In this document: positions 32,037 through 41,759 of the stretch, piece by piece
Layout of the letters: the number at the start of each line of letters is the position of its first letter
Position numbering within the stretch: the first letter of the stretch is position 1
NCBI GenBank assembly: GCA_036250225.1
Contig: JAPZLL010000028.1
Coordinates: 62,001 to 126,000 of the forward strand
Source: Cercophora sp. LCS_1
Lineage: Eukaryota; Ascomycota; Sordariomycetes; Sordariales; Lasiosphaeriaceae
DNA length: 64,000 nucleotides
Direction: 5' to 3'
Made by a program: the position numbers and the translations under genes
Notes under the pieces: model-generated
What the model was told of the DNA's origin: nothing
Seen by the model: the letters and a program-made list of their open reading frames with translations, nothing else
The model's database searches: none

Positions 32037-33277
32037 ATGGCTCCCTTTTCCCTCGTCGTCATCCTTACATTTGTTCTCACCGCCAGAGCCGTGGTCTTCA
32101 CCGTCGACGAAACAACGACCAAAACCCAGCATTGTACCGGCCTCGACGGCGTTTTCCACAACAGGCAGTCCCATATCAGTGTCCGTTTCGATGCATCTCC
32201 AGGCGCAAGGGCTTCTATCGTCAGTCTTGCGATTTTTGAACGCACAGACGAGTTCGTCGGCGGAATCGAGCTTCATGGAGTGGTAAAAGGCCCCGCTACA
32301 CGCCACGTACCTCGCAGCGTACCTGGCCTACATGCAATGGCAGTAGATCTGACGGTCGACAGATGCGATATTTTTGCGACAACGAAACATCATCAGTCGG
32401 GCTGTGTCAAGCAGAGGATGTTGGCTCCTTCATCGGGCGAACAGATCTCGCCAAATTGCCGCTCCTTGTCCGGGCCGTGCATCCGCAGAGGCCATCCGAC
32501 TCTCTGCACATGTACCCAATCACCCAGGCGGGAGAGTACTGCGTCGATATGTATGGGTATGACGTCGAGTCCTTTCGGGCGGAACTGGACTTTCACAACC
32601 CCCGGGGCGATTTGGATGCCTCGCAGATCCCAAAACTCCCGTTTCACCTTTCCGCTCTGGCGCTGGTGCTGCTTCTGCTTGGCGTGTCGATCCTGACTGG
32701 TCTTCTGGCTCGGGGGCTTCTCGTGCTGGCGATGCTGCGAACCGCTGCCGACTTGCCCACCTTGGCGGTTGGGCTGCACCTCAACTCCGCTGGCCCGGGA
32801 TACTCCGATGCGTTCCACGTTTGGCTTGCCGTCGCCGTGCCGGCGGCTGTGTGGGATGCAGCAATCTGTCACGCGGTGGTCACGAGCATCAGCGCCAACA
32901 ACGTTGCGGCCGTGCTTATCCCTGTCGCGCAACTCGGAGCGAGTCTGGTGGCGCACAGAGGCTTTGCGTTTGTGGACAGCAAAGCGGCATTTGGCACCCT
33001 GCTCCGCAATATTCCTGCCATGGTCACCTTTGTCGGCTACCATGTTGTTGCGACGTGCTGCTTCACGAAACAGCGTCCGCTGGCGGTATTCACCACGCTC
33101 CTCTCCGCCTTCATGCTGGGCGTCAACATGTTCTTTCTCTTATCATATCTGGCGAGCGAGGGAGACGGCGGGGACTGGTTCTCAGAGACATGGGCGTTCC
33201 GGTGGTTTGTCGTTGAGGAGTGGAGGTCTTGCCTGACACTGATCGACTTGGTCGAGTCTTTTCTTTTTGCAGCGTAG
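32037..33277 (+). CDS. GOST/PTM1-like seven-transmembrane protein
   Basis: Two exons (32037-32282, 32363-33277) give 386 residues; the phase-0 intron has a CTGAC branch point. The layout is a signal peptide (MAPFSLVVILTFVLTARA), a lumenal domain of ~155 residues with several cysteines, then about seven hydrophobic spans from residue ~175 (LSALALVLLLLGVSILTG) to the C-terminus. This order matches the Golgi/endosomal GOST (GPR107/PTM1/LU7TM) family, which acts in membrane trafficking. Sequence identity to that family is not obvious by eye, so the assignment is tentative. It lies between the two RiPP precursors and could serve transport of the peptides or their processing enzymes, or be a passenger. 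Confidence 0.6.
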
Positions 33278-34986
33278 TCCCACCCCGCTTTTGATTTCAA
33301 ATTAACAAGTAAAAAAATTTGAATAAAGAAAAGTTTTTTGGTTTATTTTATAGTATTGTTTCAACAAAGAAACCACTATAAGTTATGGTGTAAAATAGGG
33401 CAGTAAGTTGAAAAATTCTTTTTTTGGTTGTAGAAATTCTTCCCCTGGAAATCTTCCATTGCATTATGGGTATCCAATATACGTATCGTGTATTTAGGAG
33501 GTAAAGTTTCGTAAATATGATGCGGGTTAATCGACTTGGACTGCGTCATTGAATCAAGTGTGGTGACGATGAGGTGAGGACTTCGGGTGACTGCAGGTAA
33601 GCCCCTCGAACATTTGATAGAATGAAGGCACCAAAGAAGCAGAGCTTATGAGATAGCTCCGAACATCTGCAGTCAATGTCGAAGTTGCCTGTCGTGCCGT
33701 CATACTTTTTGTACCAGGACATGTGGAGATGGGGGCCGCTAGACATGCCAAGCGGGGGGTCCATATGATATACTTGCTTGACAGATGATCAGTTTGGAGA
33801 ATCAAGATCCGGCTCTTTTGACCGGCTTACCTGATGGGAGATGCGAGCCCCTTTGCGACGAATATTGTATTAGGGGGGAAGTGCTTGTAATCTTTTCCGC
33901 ATTTGGGTCGGTAACGCGCCGACGTAAGAAGTTTAATGCCGACTTGCCGACCCGACGGCGTGGCTTCGGGGTCTCTTGATACTTTAGGCCACAAAATATT
34001 GAACTTTAAGATGCGGGTTCTTGAAATCTTGGGTAAAATGAATAAATAATCAAGCCGTTCGGGAACCGGAACCTTTGCGTCTTCCAGATCAACACAAAAG
34101 CCCACCGCACTGCTTCTCGAACGCATGTCAGATCCCTGGCCACACTGGGTTTTCGAACGTTCTCCTTGGGTGTCAATGTCGCTTTTGGATTGCTGCGAGG
34201 TGAGTTGCTTGAGTCATCCCATGTCAACCTCGCCCAGGACTGGGTAGGACGTGGTGTGTCTGCGCGGTCGGCGGCGGCGAAGAAGGCCTCCTTGCCAAGC
34301 CAGGATCAAAGCCGCGCAAAAGCCGACCGCCCAATGGTGCCTGGGCATCCAAAAGAGCGGTAGCTGTTCTGCAACGGTACAGAGCGGGGTTTACACACGC
34401 GACGCACGCGACGCCGCCTGGTATGCATATCGCGCGACGCAGAGACACGAGTACTCTGTGGTCGTGGTAAACAAATGCGAAGGGACCGGGCAATTGTGTA
34501 GAAAATTGTATTATATAGAAGAGCAGAGGCTAGAAGCCGTGATATGTTGGCTGATCGCTCGCAATGCTCGATGCATGTGCCGAACATGATGTCGTCGACA
34601 TGTTTCGCAGCAACGAGCGCCTGAATGGCCCCGCTAAGACCAACCTCGGGGAATAAATTACTTAGGACTTCTCTTCTTTTATGTGGGCTACGCGGGGCAC
34701 TGGCTTATATACGGCCCTCGCCGTCCAACTGACCACTGAATCACACGCTGTCCGCACCCCACTTTCAACACGAACAGTCATCGGTCACCAAGTCACTCAT
34801 TCTGGTACACTCATGAAAGTTATCACTGACACGCACTTGACGGTAAAGACTGACTCTATTGCATCACTGACTCAAGATGTCCAGGGCATCCGAATGTAAA
34901 CAAACCCCTGAATCCGACCCCACAGTTGTCCTCCTCCCGTTTCGCCCCACCCAGCTCCCAAAGGTCGGGCAGTAATCTACCCCGCC
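33278..34986. other. Intergenic, 1.7 kb
   Basis: The first 250 bases are AT-rich (AAAAAAATTTGAATAAAG near 33313) and look like a 3' end. The rest shows no gene, repeat or mobile element that I can support. Confidence 0.45.
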
Positions 34987-35616
34987 TTACTCCAGAACCT
35001 CACGCTTGCCAGGTGTGATCCAAAACCGGGGAGTGTTAGCCGCATCTGCAGTCACCGCCTCTGCCTCAGCCTCCCGCTTTCCCGGAGTGATCCAGGAGCG
35101 AGGCGTGTTGGCAGCGTCAGCAGTCTCGACGTCGCGCTTGCCTGGGAGGACCCAGAAGCGAGGAGTATTGGCGGCGTCGGCAGTTTCGACGTCGCGTTTT
35201 CCGGGGCTGATCCAGAAGCGGGGAACGTTGGCCGCGTCGGCGGTGGAAGCTGCGGCTTCAGCCTCACGCTTTCCGGGACTAGTCCAGAAGCGAGGAGTAT
35301 TTGCGGCGTCGGCAGTCTCGACATCACGCTTGCCGGGGGTAATCCAGAAGCGGGGAACGTTGGCCGCGTCGGCCGTAATCTCGACAGCGTTGGCGGGAAG
35401 GTCAGAGAGCTCGCGCTTTCCGGGAGAGATCCAGAAACGAGGCGTGTTGGCGGCGTCTACAGTCGGCTCCTCAGCATCGCGTTTGCCAGGAGAGATCCAG
35501 AAGCGAGGCGTGTTGGCTGCGTCGGCCGTGACTTCGCCACCAGCGGCGGTCGGAATGGCGGCAGCGTTGGTGAAGCCGAGAATGGCCAGGATGGTGGTGA
35601 CGGTTGTGGTCTTCAT
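34987..35616 (-). CDS. Kexin-processed RiPP precursor 2 (eight variable repeats)
   Basis: 209 residues from the ATG at 35616, followed by a signal peptide (MKTTTVTTILAILGFTNAAA). Eight repeats follow the pattern (T/V)(A/-)DAAN(T/V)PR(F/S)W(I/T/V)(S/T/L)PGKR, with KR at 45-46, 67-68, 96-97, 116-117, 140-141, 160-161, 180-181 and 204-205. Segments after KR start DA, EL, DV or EA, as in peptides trimmed by Ste13-type dipeptidases. Kex2 cleavage after each KR is expected. Varying residues sit at F/S, I/T/V and S/T/L, so one gene could give several related products. The neighbours (UstYa 4 divergent, UstYa 3 nearby) favour a RiPP. An alpha-pheromone-like secreted peptide is the main alternative. 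Confidence 0.85.
   Translation of the reverse strand: MKTTTVTTILAILGFTNAAAIPTAAGGEVTADAANTPRFWISPGKRDAEEPTVDAANTPRFWISPGKRELSDLPANAVEITADAANVPRFWITPGKRDVETADAANTPRFWTSPGKREAEAAASTADAANVPRFWISPGKRDVETADAANTPRFWVLPGKRDVETADAANTPRSWITPGKREAEAEAVTADAANTPRFWITPGKREVLE
34990..35529 (-). repeat. Eight KR-terminated peptide-coding repeats
   Basis: Units of 48-51 coding bases plus spacers of differing length (period 60 to 87 bases). Unlike precursor 1, the units differ in encoded residues as well as in synonymous positions. Confidence 0.85.
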
Positions 35617-36337
35617 TTTTGAAGTGATGATGAAAGAGGCTGTTGGTGTTATGATTGGGGCTGGGTTGGTCTTGAAGTGATGGAGTGTGTGATGGTATTT
35701 GGTTACTTTGACAGGAGCTCTCTCCGTTGTTCTTATACTCAAGAGCTCGATACTTTCCGTCGGAGTCTTTACTATGATCATCATCATTCCGCAAAGTTGC
35801 CGCCACATGATAGCTCCAAAGTCAATAAGGTAATCGAGGACACTTCCGAAAGGGGACTCCTAATAGTACGGAGAATCCTCCAAGTCTCATCTAGGCACAA
35901 CGGACAGGGCAGAGGCGGCAGAACCCCGTATCGCCGTTCTTTCCATTCGGAATCTCTGCCACTCTGGGCAGTATCTTTCTTGACCATCGCCGTGAACCAT
36001 GGAAAGATGGCGATGGCGCCTCCACTTTTGATGAATCTGTTTCAAGCCCCAGTTTTATGCTTTAAACGAGAGGCTGTCCTTTTTTCTTCTCTGTGGGGGC
36101 CTCCCGGCAGCTGAGGTTGTAGCCGGCGCGGTCCTGGTCGGGAGGATTTCCATCGTGGCACTGGCAATGCGTCCGCCATCAAGAAATGCCGTCGGAGACT
36201 TACCAACAGCGACCTTCCTTATCAGGCAGCCGCCTTTGCCGATGATGTGATAATACTTAATTCTCCACCTTGAGGTTCTCCCGTTCTTCTTGCCACTTTG
36301 CACCACTGCCGTCCATTATTTGTTTCGTCGCGTCAAG
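35617..36337. promoter_or_regulatory. Divergent promoter region between precursor 2 and UstYa 4
   Basis: 720 bases between head-to-head genes. The precursor leader, read on the minus strand, has the CT/CA-rich content usual for fungal 5' UTRs (35617-35710). No gene is seen inside. Confidence 0.5.
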
Positions 36338-37233
36338 ATGTCGTCAAAAGACTCTCGAGAGTATTCGGACGAGGAGCACCTTTTGCCGGGGCAAACTTCC
36401 GGTAAGAGGGCTACTCCTCGACCTCTGATTGAGAAGACTTTGCTCTTCTTCCTGTGTCTGTCAGCTCTTGTAAATATCGTCCTCACATTTTCGCTTGTCC
36501 TCCGTCCTCAGGCGACCGAAACACAAAGGAGCGAGCAGAATCCCAGCATCCTCCCCGAAAGCCACATATACTGTCAGTTCTTCGGTCCTATCTCTAAGGC
36601 GCAGACTAACTAGACCCCCCAGCGCCCGCAAACTCGGTAGTCAAGTACAAGACCGTCGTCTTCCGCAGCGGCCTCGGCGGCGGCATGACAGAGTACCAAG
36701 GTCCATCCGACGAGACCAACGCAAAATGGGAAGCCCTTTACAACAGTCAGCACACCTTTCACTCTTCAAGTCACCTGCTAACCCCAACAGACATGGCTTT
36801 CTTGGTAATCACACCCTCCGAAGCTAGCCGGCTTCCCAACGCAACCATGTCGCTCCCACAAGACCCAAACGGCTACGTTGTCCAGCTCGACGTCTTCCAT
36901 CAGCTTCACTGTCTCAACCTCGTCCGAAAGCTCCTCTATCCAGCCAAGTATCCCGCGGACTTCCTCTCATCCAGCCCAGAGGCCAAGGACAACCTCATCC
37001 ACTACGAGCACTGCATCGAGGGCCTACGTCAATCGCTCATGTGTGCAGCTGACACCAGCACGCTCTTCTTCGAGTGGAGTCCCGAAGCAAACTCGGTGCT
37101 CGGGAACACTGCGAGTACACATACATGTCGGGACTTCGACAAGATCAGGCAGTGGGCTCTTGACCGGAAATTGCAAGGGGCGTTTGACTTTTCGGTGAGG
37201 ACGCCGGGTGCTCCGATTAGGATGGGGGACTAA
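36338..37233 (+). CDS. UstYa-family (DUF3328) oxidase 4
   Basis: Three exons (36338-36572, 36623-36745, 36791-37233) give 266 residues. The span is at ~35-55 (LLFFLCLSALVNIVLTFSLV). The first intron splits the Ser of YSPANSVVKYKTVVF. The second is 45 nt with a textbook CTGCTAAC branch point and is open in frame, so its retention would simply add 15 residues; splicing gives the family-like LYN-N-MAFL join. HQLHC is at 156-160 and EHC at 192-194 (EHCIEGLRQSLMC). The C-terminus has the HTCRDFDKIRQWAL block. It is the last gene of the RiPP cluster and divergent from precursor 2, so that precursor is a plausible substrate. Confidence 0.9.
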
Positions 37234-38321
37234 ACTTTGTCAACTGCGCACAAAAGAGGTAATTTCAGATTTTATTCATTTTTGGACATGTGTGCAGCTT
37301 TGCGTCCCGTCGCGAGCGCCTTCGGATATGCTTTGCCATTGTTGAGCCGAAAAAGCGATCATGTGTACCTGATAGTTCCCTCTTCTCCTCAATTTCTTCA
37401 TTCCCGGACGGTATTCAGCTCCTTCACCCAATCCCCCACAAGACGCTTTTCTCCTGACCCTTGTATTGTTGTCGTCAAGTCAAAGTGATTGCAACTCGAC
37501 ACTAGCGCTTCCCCATTGCAACGACCAGCCCCATAGAGCAGAAAAAGCAGATTCCCCAGGTGGGGAGGAGTGGCTTCGTGGCTTGTTTGAGAAATGGAGA
37601 TGAGTCACTGAGTCGAAACCTTGATTTCCCGATCCTAGCGAATAACTCTTGTTGCGAGATTCGAAGCTTCAGCCCAGTTTTGAGTTTTCAAGTACAGCAC
37701 GCCCCATCCGGCACCTACGGGCCTACCTCAAGAGTTAACTCGCATGACGAATTTGGGTGGCCTACGCCGCCGACAAGGATGCTCCTTTTGTTTTGTTCCT
37801 GGGATATCGCCGGGCCGAGCATAAACCTCGGCACACATTGCTGCCGGGATGTAATAGCAATGTACAGGAACCAGCGCTCAAACGTCACATCCTCGCCAGC
37901 TGGCATTTATCTCTTGCTTTGGCAGCAGGGCGCCATTTGAACTTTAATACCTGGTGTACCGCGCCCGGCCCAGTTGCGTTGAAACTTTTTGATGCGTCAC
38001 AGGGCACCGGTATTCAAGCCTCTGTTGAAAAACTCAACTGTCAAGTATTCGGCCGAAACCCGGTGCCCACACCCAAAGCCTCCACCAGAAAGGCTTGGAC
38101 TCCAAGGTTTGAGCCACCATGAACGGGATTTCCAAATTTGTATAAGAAATTATTCCTTCTCCTTCTTCCCTCACATCACACCAACTACCTTACCTTGCTA
38201 CCTCAAACACACACAGACACTCTTGTCTCACCACATCACTTCAAACACACCATCACACATCACACACACTCGCATTCGACCATACAGCTTCATTCAAACA
38301 CACCATCGACATTCTAGCAAG
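37234..38321. other. Intergenic, 1.1 kb
   Basis: Separates the RiPP cluster from RING copy D. The last ~170 bases form a CA/CT-rich leader (CACACAGACACTC, ACACACTCGCATTC) before the ATG at 38322, with a weak TATA-like TTTGTATAAG at about 38138. No gene is seen. Confidence 0.5.
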
Positions 38322-39077
38322 ATGCCTTCCCTTGCTCCCAACGTCGCAGCTCAGCCTGCCACCCAAGCCACCAGCACCCCAGAGCACACCAACCGCTCGC
38401 ATCCCAAGCCGTTCTGGGCCGATCTCATGCCTAGCCTCGCCAGCCAGCCACCAACAAGCCCCGCCTACAAACTCACCGACGCGATCTTCAAAGAAGCAAT
38501 CGAAGCCGCCCAGGGCCCCAAAAAAGCACACATGGGCTTCGAGTTCCGGTCATGGGCCGAGCGCATCATCATGGCGACCCCAACCACCCGCGTGGCACAA
38601 GACAACCTCGCCACCATCAAGGCCTGGTTCCGAAATCCAACACGAGAACAACCCGCCGGCGCATGCCCCTCCTGCTGGTGCGAGCTCGACATCAAGGGCC
38701 TCCTCCCTCTGCCCAGCCAAGACGACATCGAAGGCCATGTCATCGTCAACGGCCGCCGAACACCGGCCATGGCATATTGGTGTGGACATTTGACGTGTGT
38801 GAACTGCGCCAATGCGACGATCGAGGAGTTGGCACATGACAAAGAGAAGGATATTTATGATTTCCAGTGTCCGGTGTGTCGGACGCCGTCGATTGCGAGT
38901 GGATGTGGACATCCAGTTTTGGGGATTATGGTTCCGACGGAGTTCGAGAAGACGGGGGAGACGGTTACTTCGACCAAGGCAACAATTCAAGAGGGTGGGC
39001 ACGTGCCGAGACTTTGTCAGGAGTGTGGGAGGGAGGAGTGGTGGGTCAAGTATTGTAATGAGGAGGACGATGAATGA
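38322..39077 (+). CDS. RING-finger protein, copy D
   Basis: Intronless, 251 residues from the ATG at 38322. The pre-RING module (RVAQDNLATIKAWFRNPT) leads into an intact C3HC4 RING: C115-x2-C118 (CPSCWCELDIKGLLP), C154-x-H156-x2-C159-x2-C162, C183-x2-C186. After the RING come CGHPVLGIMVPTEF, a TKATIQEGG block and a last Cys pair (LCQECG). This C-terminal part is shared closely with copy G at 51.3 kb. Copy D is therefore the best intact reference for reading that broken copy. Probable E3 ubiquitin ligase; partners unknown. Confidence 0.82.
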   Translation: MPSLAPNVAAQPATQATSTPEHTNRSHPKPFWADLMPSLASQPPTSPAYKLTDAIFKEAIEAAQGPKKAHMGFEFRSWAERIIMATPTTRVAQDNLATIKAWFRNPTREQPAGACPSCWCELDIKGLLPLPSQDDIEGHVIVNGRRTPAMAYWCGHLTCVNCANATIEELAHDKEKDIYDFQCPVCRTPSIASGCGHPVLGIMVPTEFEKTGETVTSTKATIQEGGHVPRLCQECGREEWWVKYCNEEDDE

Positions 39078-39249
39078 GGGAGTCATTGGGATGACGGGAT
39101 GGAAGGGTTGGATATTGTCATCTCCTTCGCAAGGTCACCATGAAGGTGTCTTCCCAAGGATTCATACTGTTTGTTGGAGTTTGGGTATTTGCAAGAACGG
39201 CGAGTTTATGAAGGAGTAACTTGGATCATGGCTTGTTCCAGCAGTCCCT

Positions 39250-40755
39250 CTAGAATACCCTCCTTACCTTGACCTCCAACGGGGCGTAATCGTACGTGGC
39301 TCCCGTGCATGTCGAAAAGAATTGATACCTTGTCAGCGGTTGGCCTTCGGGAACAGCAATCCTCGCCTCACCCCCCTCCATCAGCTCCAGATTGACCTCT
39401 CCATCTGCCCGATACGAAAACCTCACATCGTCATAGATGGACGCGTTGTTCACCCGATCAATGGTGAAGTTCGTCTCGCGGCCCTTGATTACCCTCTGGA
39501 CATAATCCCTGTGTCCAATCGAGACATCCAACACCTGGCCCTTCTCAAATTCGACCTCGAGGACCGTAATCTCCCAGGGCACGAGATACACCGCTCCGAT
39601 GTCCTTATTCGCGGGCCAGTGGATCATGATGCCCGAGATATCTCGCTCCTCGCCCCGCTCCAAGCTCTTTGGCGTGTACAAAACTTCTCTCTTCCAAGGC
39701 GTAGGGGTCCAGCCAGTCCTGCCTGAAATCTTGGTTCCAGAGACAGGGTACGTCACATTGTCGATGCCCACAGCACGGCCGAAGCTGTGAAACAGCGCGC
39801 AGATATCGGGATCGCGCGACATATCTGCCGCGTCGAAGTCAAAGGCGCCGTAATAACTAACAGAGTCGCCGCGGTAGTCCGAAAATCGTGCCTTCATCCA
39901 TTCCGTAATTCGCTCCGGACTCCACCCGGAGTTGTACGCCCAGTGCCAGAACAGAGCGCCCGTCTCCCTGCTGGCCGCGAGGGAGTGGAACCCGCTATAT
40001 TGTTCCGGGTACCCATCAGTGTCCCAGAAGCCTTTGCCATCGGCAATCTCTCCACTCCACCCCTGGGGGCTCGGCCACAGCAGGCCGTCGAAGAAACGGG
40101 CAATGCTCTGATGCCACCATGGTCTCGCGCCACTGTTCCAAGGGACGCGGGGGTGGTGGTATTGCTGAACGCAGTGGAACATGTTCTTGACAATGTTCTT
40201 CTTGAGCCTTGTCAGCGGTTCGGACCGGTTGTAGGGCCAGCCGACGAGGAGCTCGCACGACGTTGCGATGCCGGGGGTCTCGAGGTAGCCCCAGGTGTTG
40301 AAGGTGACGTCTCGGTTGTGGACGATATTCTCTTCTCCCGGATACTGAGAAATCGGGCCTGCCGTGATGGCATCCGCGATGGTGATGTCTATTTTCAGAG
40401 GATTCGTCTCATTACCGGCGTGGTCGCCAAAGAGTCCCAAACCGGCGTTGATAGCGTCTTCAATCTCCGACAGTACGAACTGCTTGCGCGCGTGAGGGTC
40501 TTTGTTCCACCCCTCATTTGTTTGGTGGAGAAAAACGTTGGTGAAGGCGCGGGAGAAGGTCTTGGTCCGGTTCTCGAAGCATAGCGAGGGGTTGATGGTT
40601 ACCCATTTCAGAGGTTCGTACCCAAGCTCGCCATCCTTGATTTTGTCGGACCCTAGCAGTCGCCAGTGGGGGCAAGGTACTACGCCTGACCCTTGGCAAA
40701 CAACAGAGAGGACAAAAAAAAGGGATGAAAAAAAGAGCGTGATGAGATTTCTCAT
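39250..40755 (-). CDS. Large secreted protein, unknown function
   Basis: An intronless frame of 501 residues with a clean signal peptide (MRNLITLFFSSLFFVLSVVC). The mature part contains several likely N-glycosylation sites (NRT, NRS, NVT, NFT, NAS) and Trp-rich stretches (PWNSGARPWWHQSIARFFDG; LFWHWAYNSGW). A beta-rich C-terminus (VPWEITVLEVEFEKGQVLDV) looks like a carbohydrate-binding-type sandwich. Pattern and size suggest an extracellular hydrolase or metalloprotease-like protein, but I see no catalytic motif I can name. The minus-strand start at 40755 is supported by the signal peptide. No intron signals interrupt it. Confidence 0.75.
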   Translation of the reverse strand: MRNLITLFFSSLFFVLSVVCQGSGVVPCPHWRLLGSDKIKDGELGYEPLKWVTINPSLCFENRTKTFSRAFTNVFLHQTNEGWNKDPHARKQFVLSEIEDAINAGLGLFGDHAGNETNPLKIDITIADAITAGPISQYPGEENIVHNRDVTFNTWGYLETPGIATSCELLVGWPYNRSEPLTRLKKNIVKNMFHCVQQYHHPRVPWNSGARPWWHQSIARFFDGLLWPSPQGWSGEIADGKGFWDTDGYPEQYSGFHSLAASRETGALFWHWAYNSGWSPERITEWMKARFSDYRGDSVSYYGAFDFDAADMSRDPDICALFHSFGRAVGIDNVTYPVSGTKISGRTGWTPTPWKREVLYTPKSLERGEERDISGIMIHWPANKDIGAVYLVPWEITVLEVEFEKGQVLDVSIGHRDYVQRVIKGRETNFTIDRVNNASIYDDVRFSYRADGEVNLELMEGGEARIAVPEGQPLTRYQFFSTCTGATYDYAPLEVKVRRVF

Positions 40756-41759
40756 GTTGAGTTGGTTGCCCTCAGGAACCGAGAACGGAAGGCAAAAGAA
40801 TGTGGTTTGCGCTTTTAGAAAGCGGTCACTACTGGCAACGGAGAGGAACCCAAGGGATTTTAATCCTCGTCCTCTGGCTAATACAATTCCAAGACCTGCC
40901 TGCCGTGTGATGGTCGGGTTTACTGCATAATATGACTCGAAGGGAACTGGAGCTGCAAAAAACCGAACGCCATAGCGCAGGGGCTCAACACAATGCTAGA
41001 CAAGCGACTGGGTGTCAAGTCAGAGTTTAAGCGGTTCGCGGAAATCAACACTCCCGCAACATCCATGGATAGCACGATGGTTGGACAGATCATGGAGCCT
41101 AAGTTTGCCAAGCCATTCAGCCCCAACTCGAATTGAGCGAATGAGCGAATGAGCGCTACTCGCGAGAAGAGGCATCCAATCACCTCAAGGATGACCCTCA
41201 CGGTGGCCCCTTTTGTTTTAGAAACTCCCAACATCGACTTGTGATCGACGGGAACTGCCTTGCTTAGTTGAGTAGGCAGTGCGAAATAGGGAGCGAAATA
41301 AGGACGGTAAAGGCCTGCTTGATGGAGGGTTAGGGTTGATCCCTATTTACATTCGCACCTCATAGCTTTCTTTGCAGCGAGGTTCACGTCACCTCTTTTA
41401 CCAGATACCGGTCCCCTCGTAGGCGGTCTTGCCCAGGAAATATTATCGGTTGGACGCGGCTCTCGAATGCTGCATGATGCGCCTGGCGGAGGGCCCCGGC
41501 TGCGAGCACGATGCTGATCGAGAGAAGTCTTCAGCGCCAGCTGCCAGACAGTGTCAAGGGTGGCCAGCCGTCACAACTCCTACCACGGAACTTTCCTGCT
41601 GCCCAAACCGCTTGTCTACGTCGGGCAACAATAGTGTTACAAGTCAAATCTCGAAAGGAAAGATCTCACTTATCAGTGGCCATACCGCTAAAACAATCTA
41701 TCCCGGGACAAAAAGAATGATTGCCAGCATTGTGCAAACTACAGTTTCATGATCTCAAA
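40756..41759. other. Intergenic, 1 kb
   Basis: A 104-codon minus-strand ATG frame (41234-40920) has no recognisable features. The rest is presumed promoter sequence for the two flanking divergent genes. No repeat or element is seen. Confidence 0.45.

Noticed and set aside
34987..35616. Precursor 2 as the mating alpha-pheromone gene
   Set aside because: The layout fits (signal peptide, KR, acidic-Ala trimming), but known Pezizomycotina alpha-pheromones carry a WCxxxGxxC-type core, absent here, and the gene sits among UstYa genes. Kept only as an alternative.
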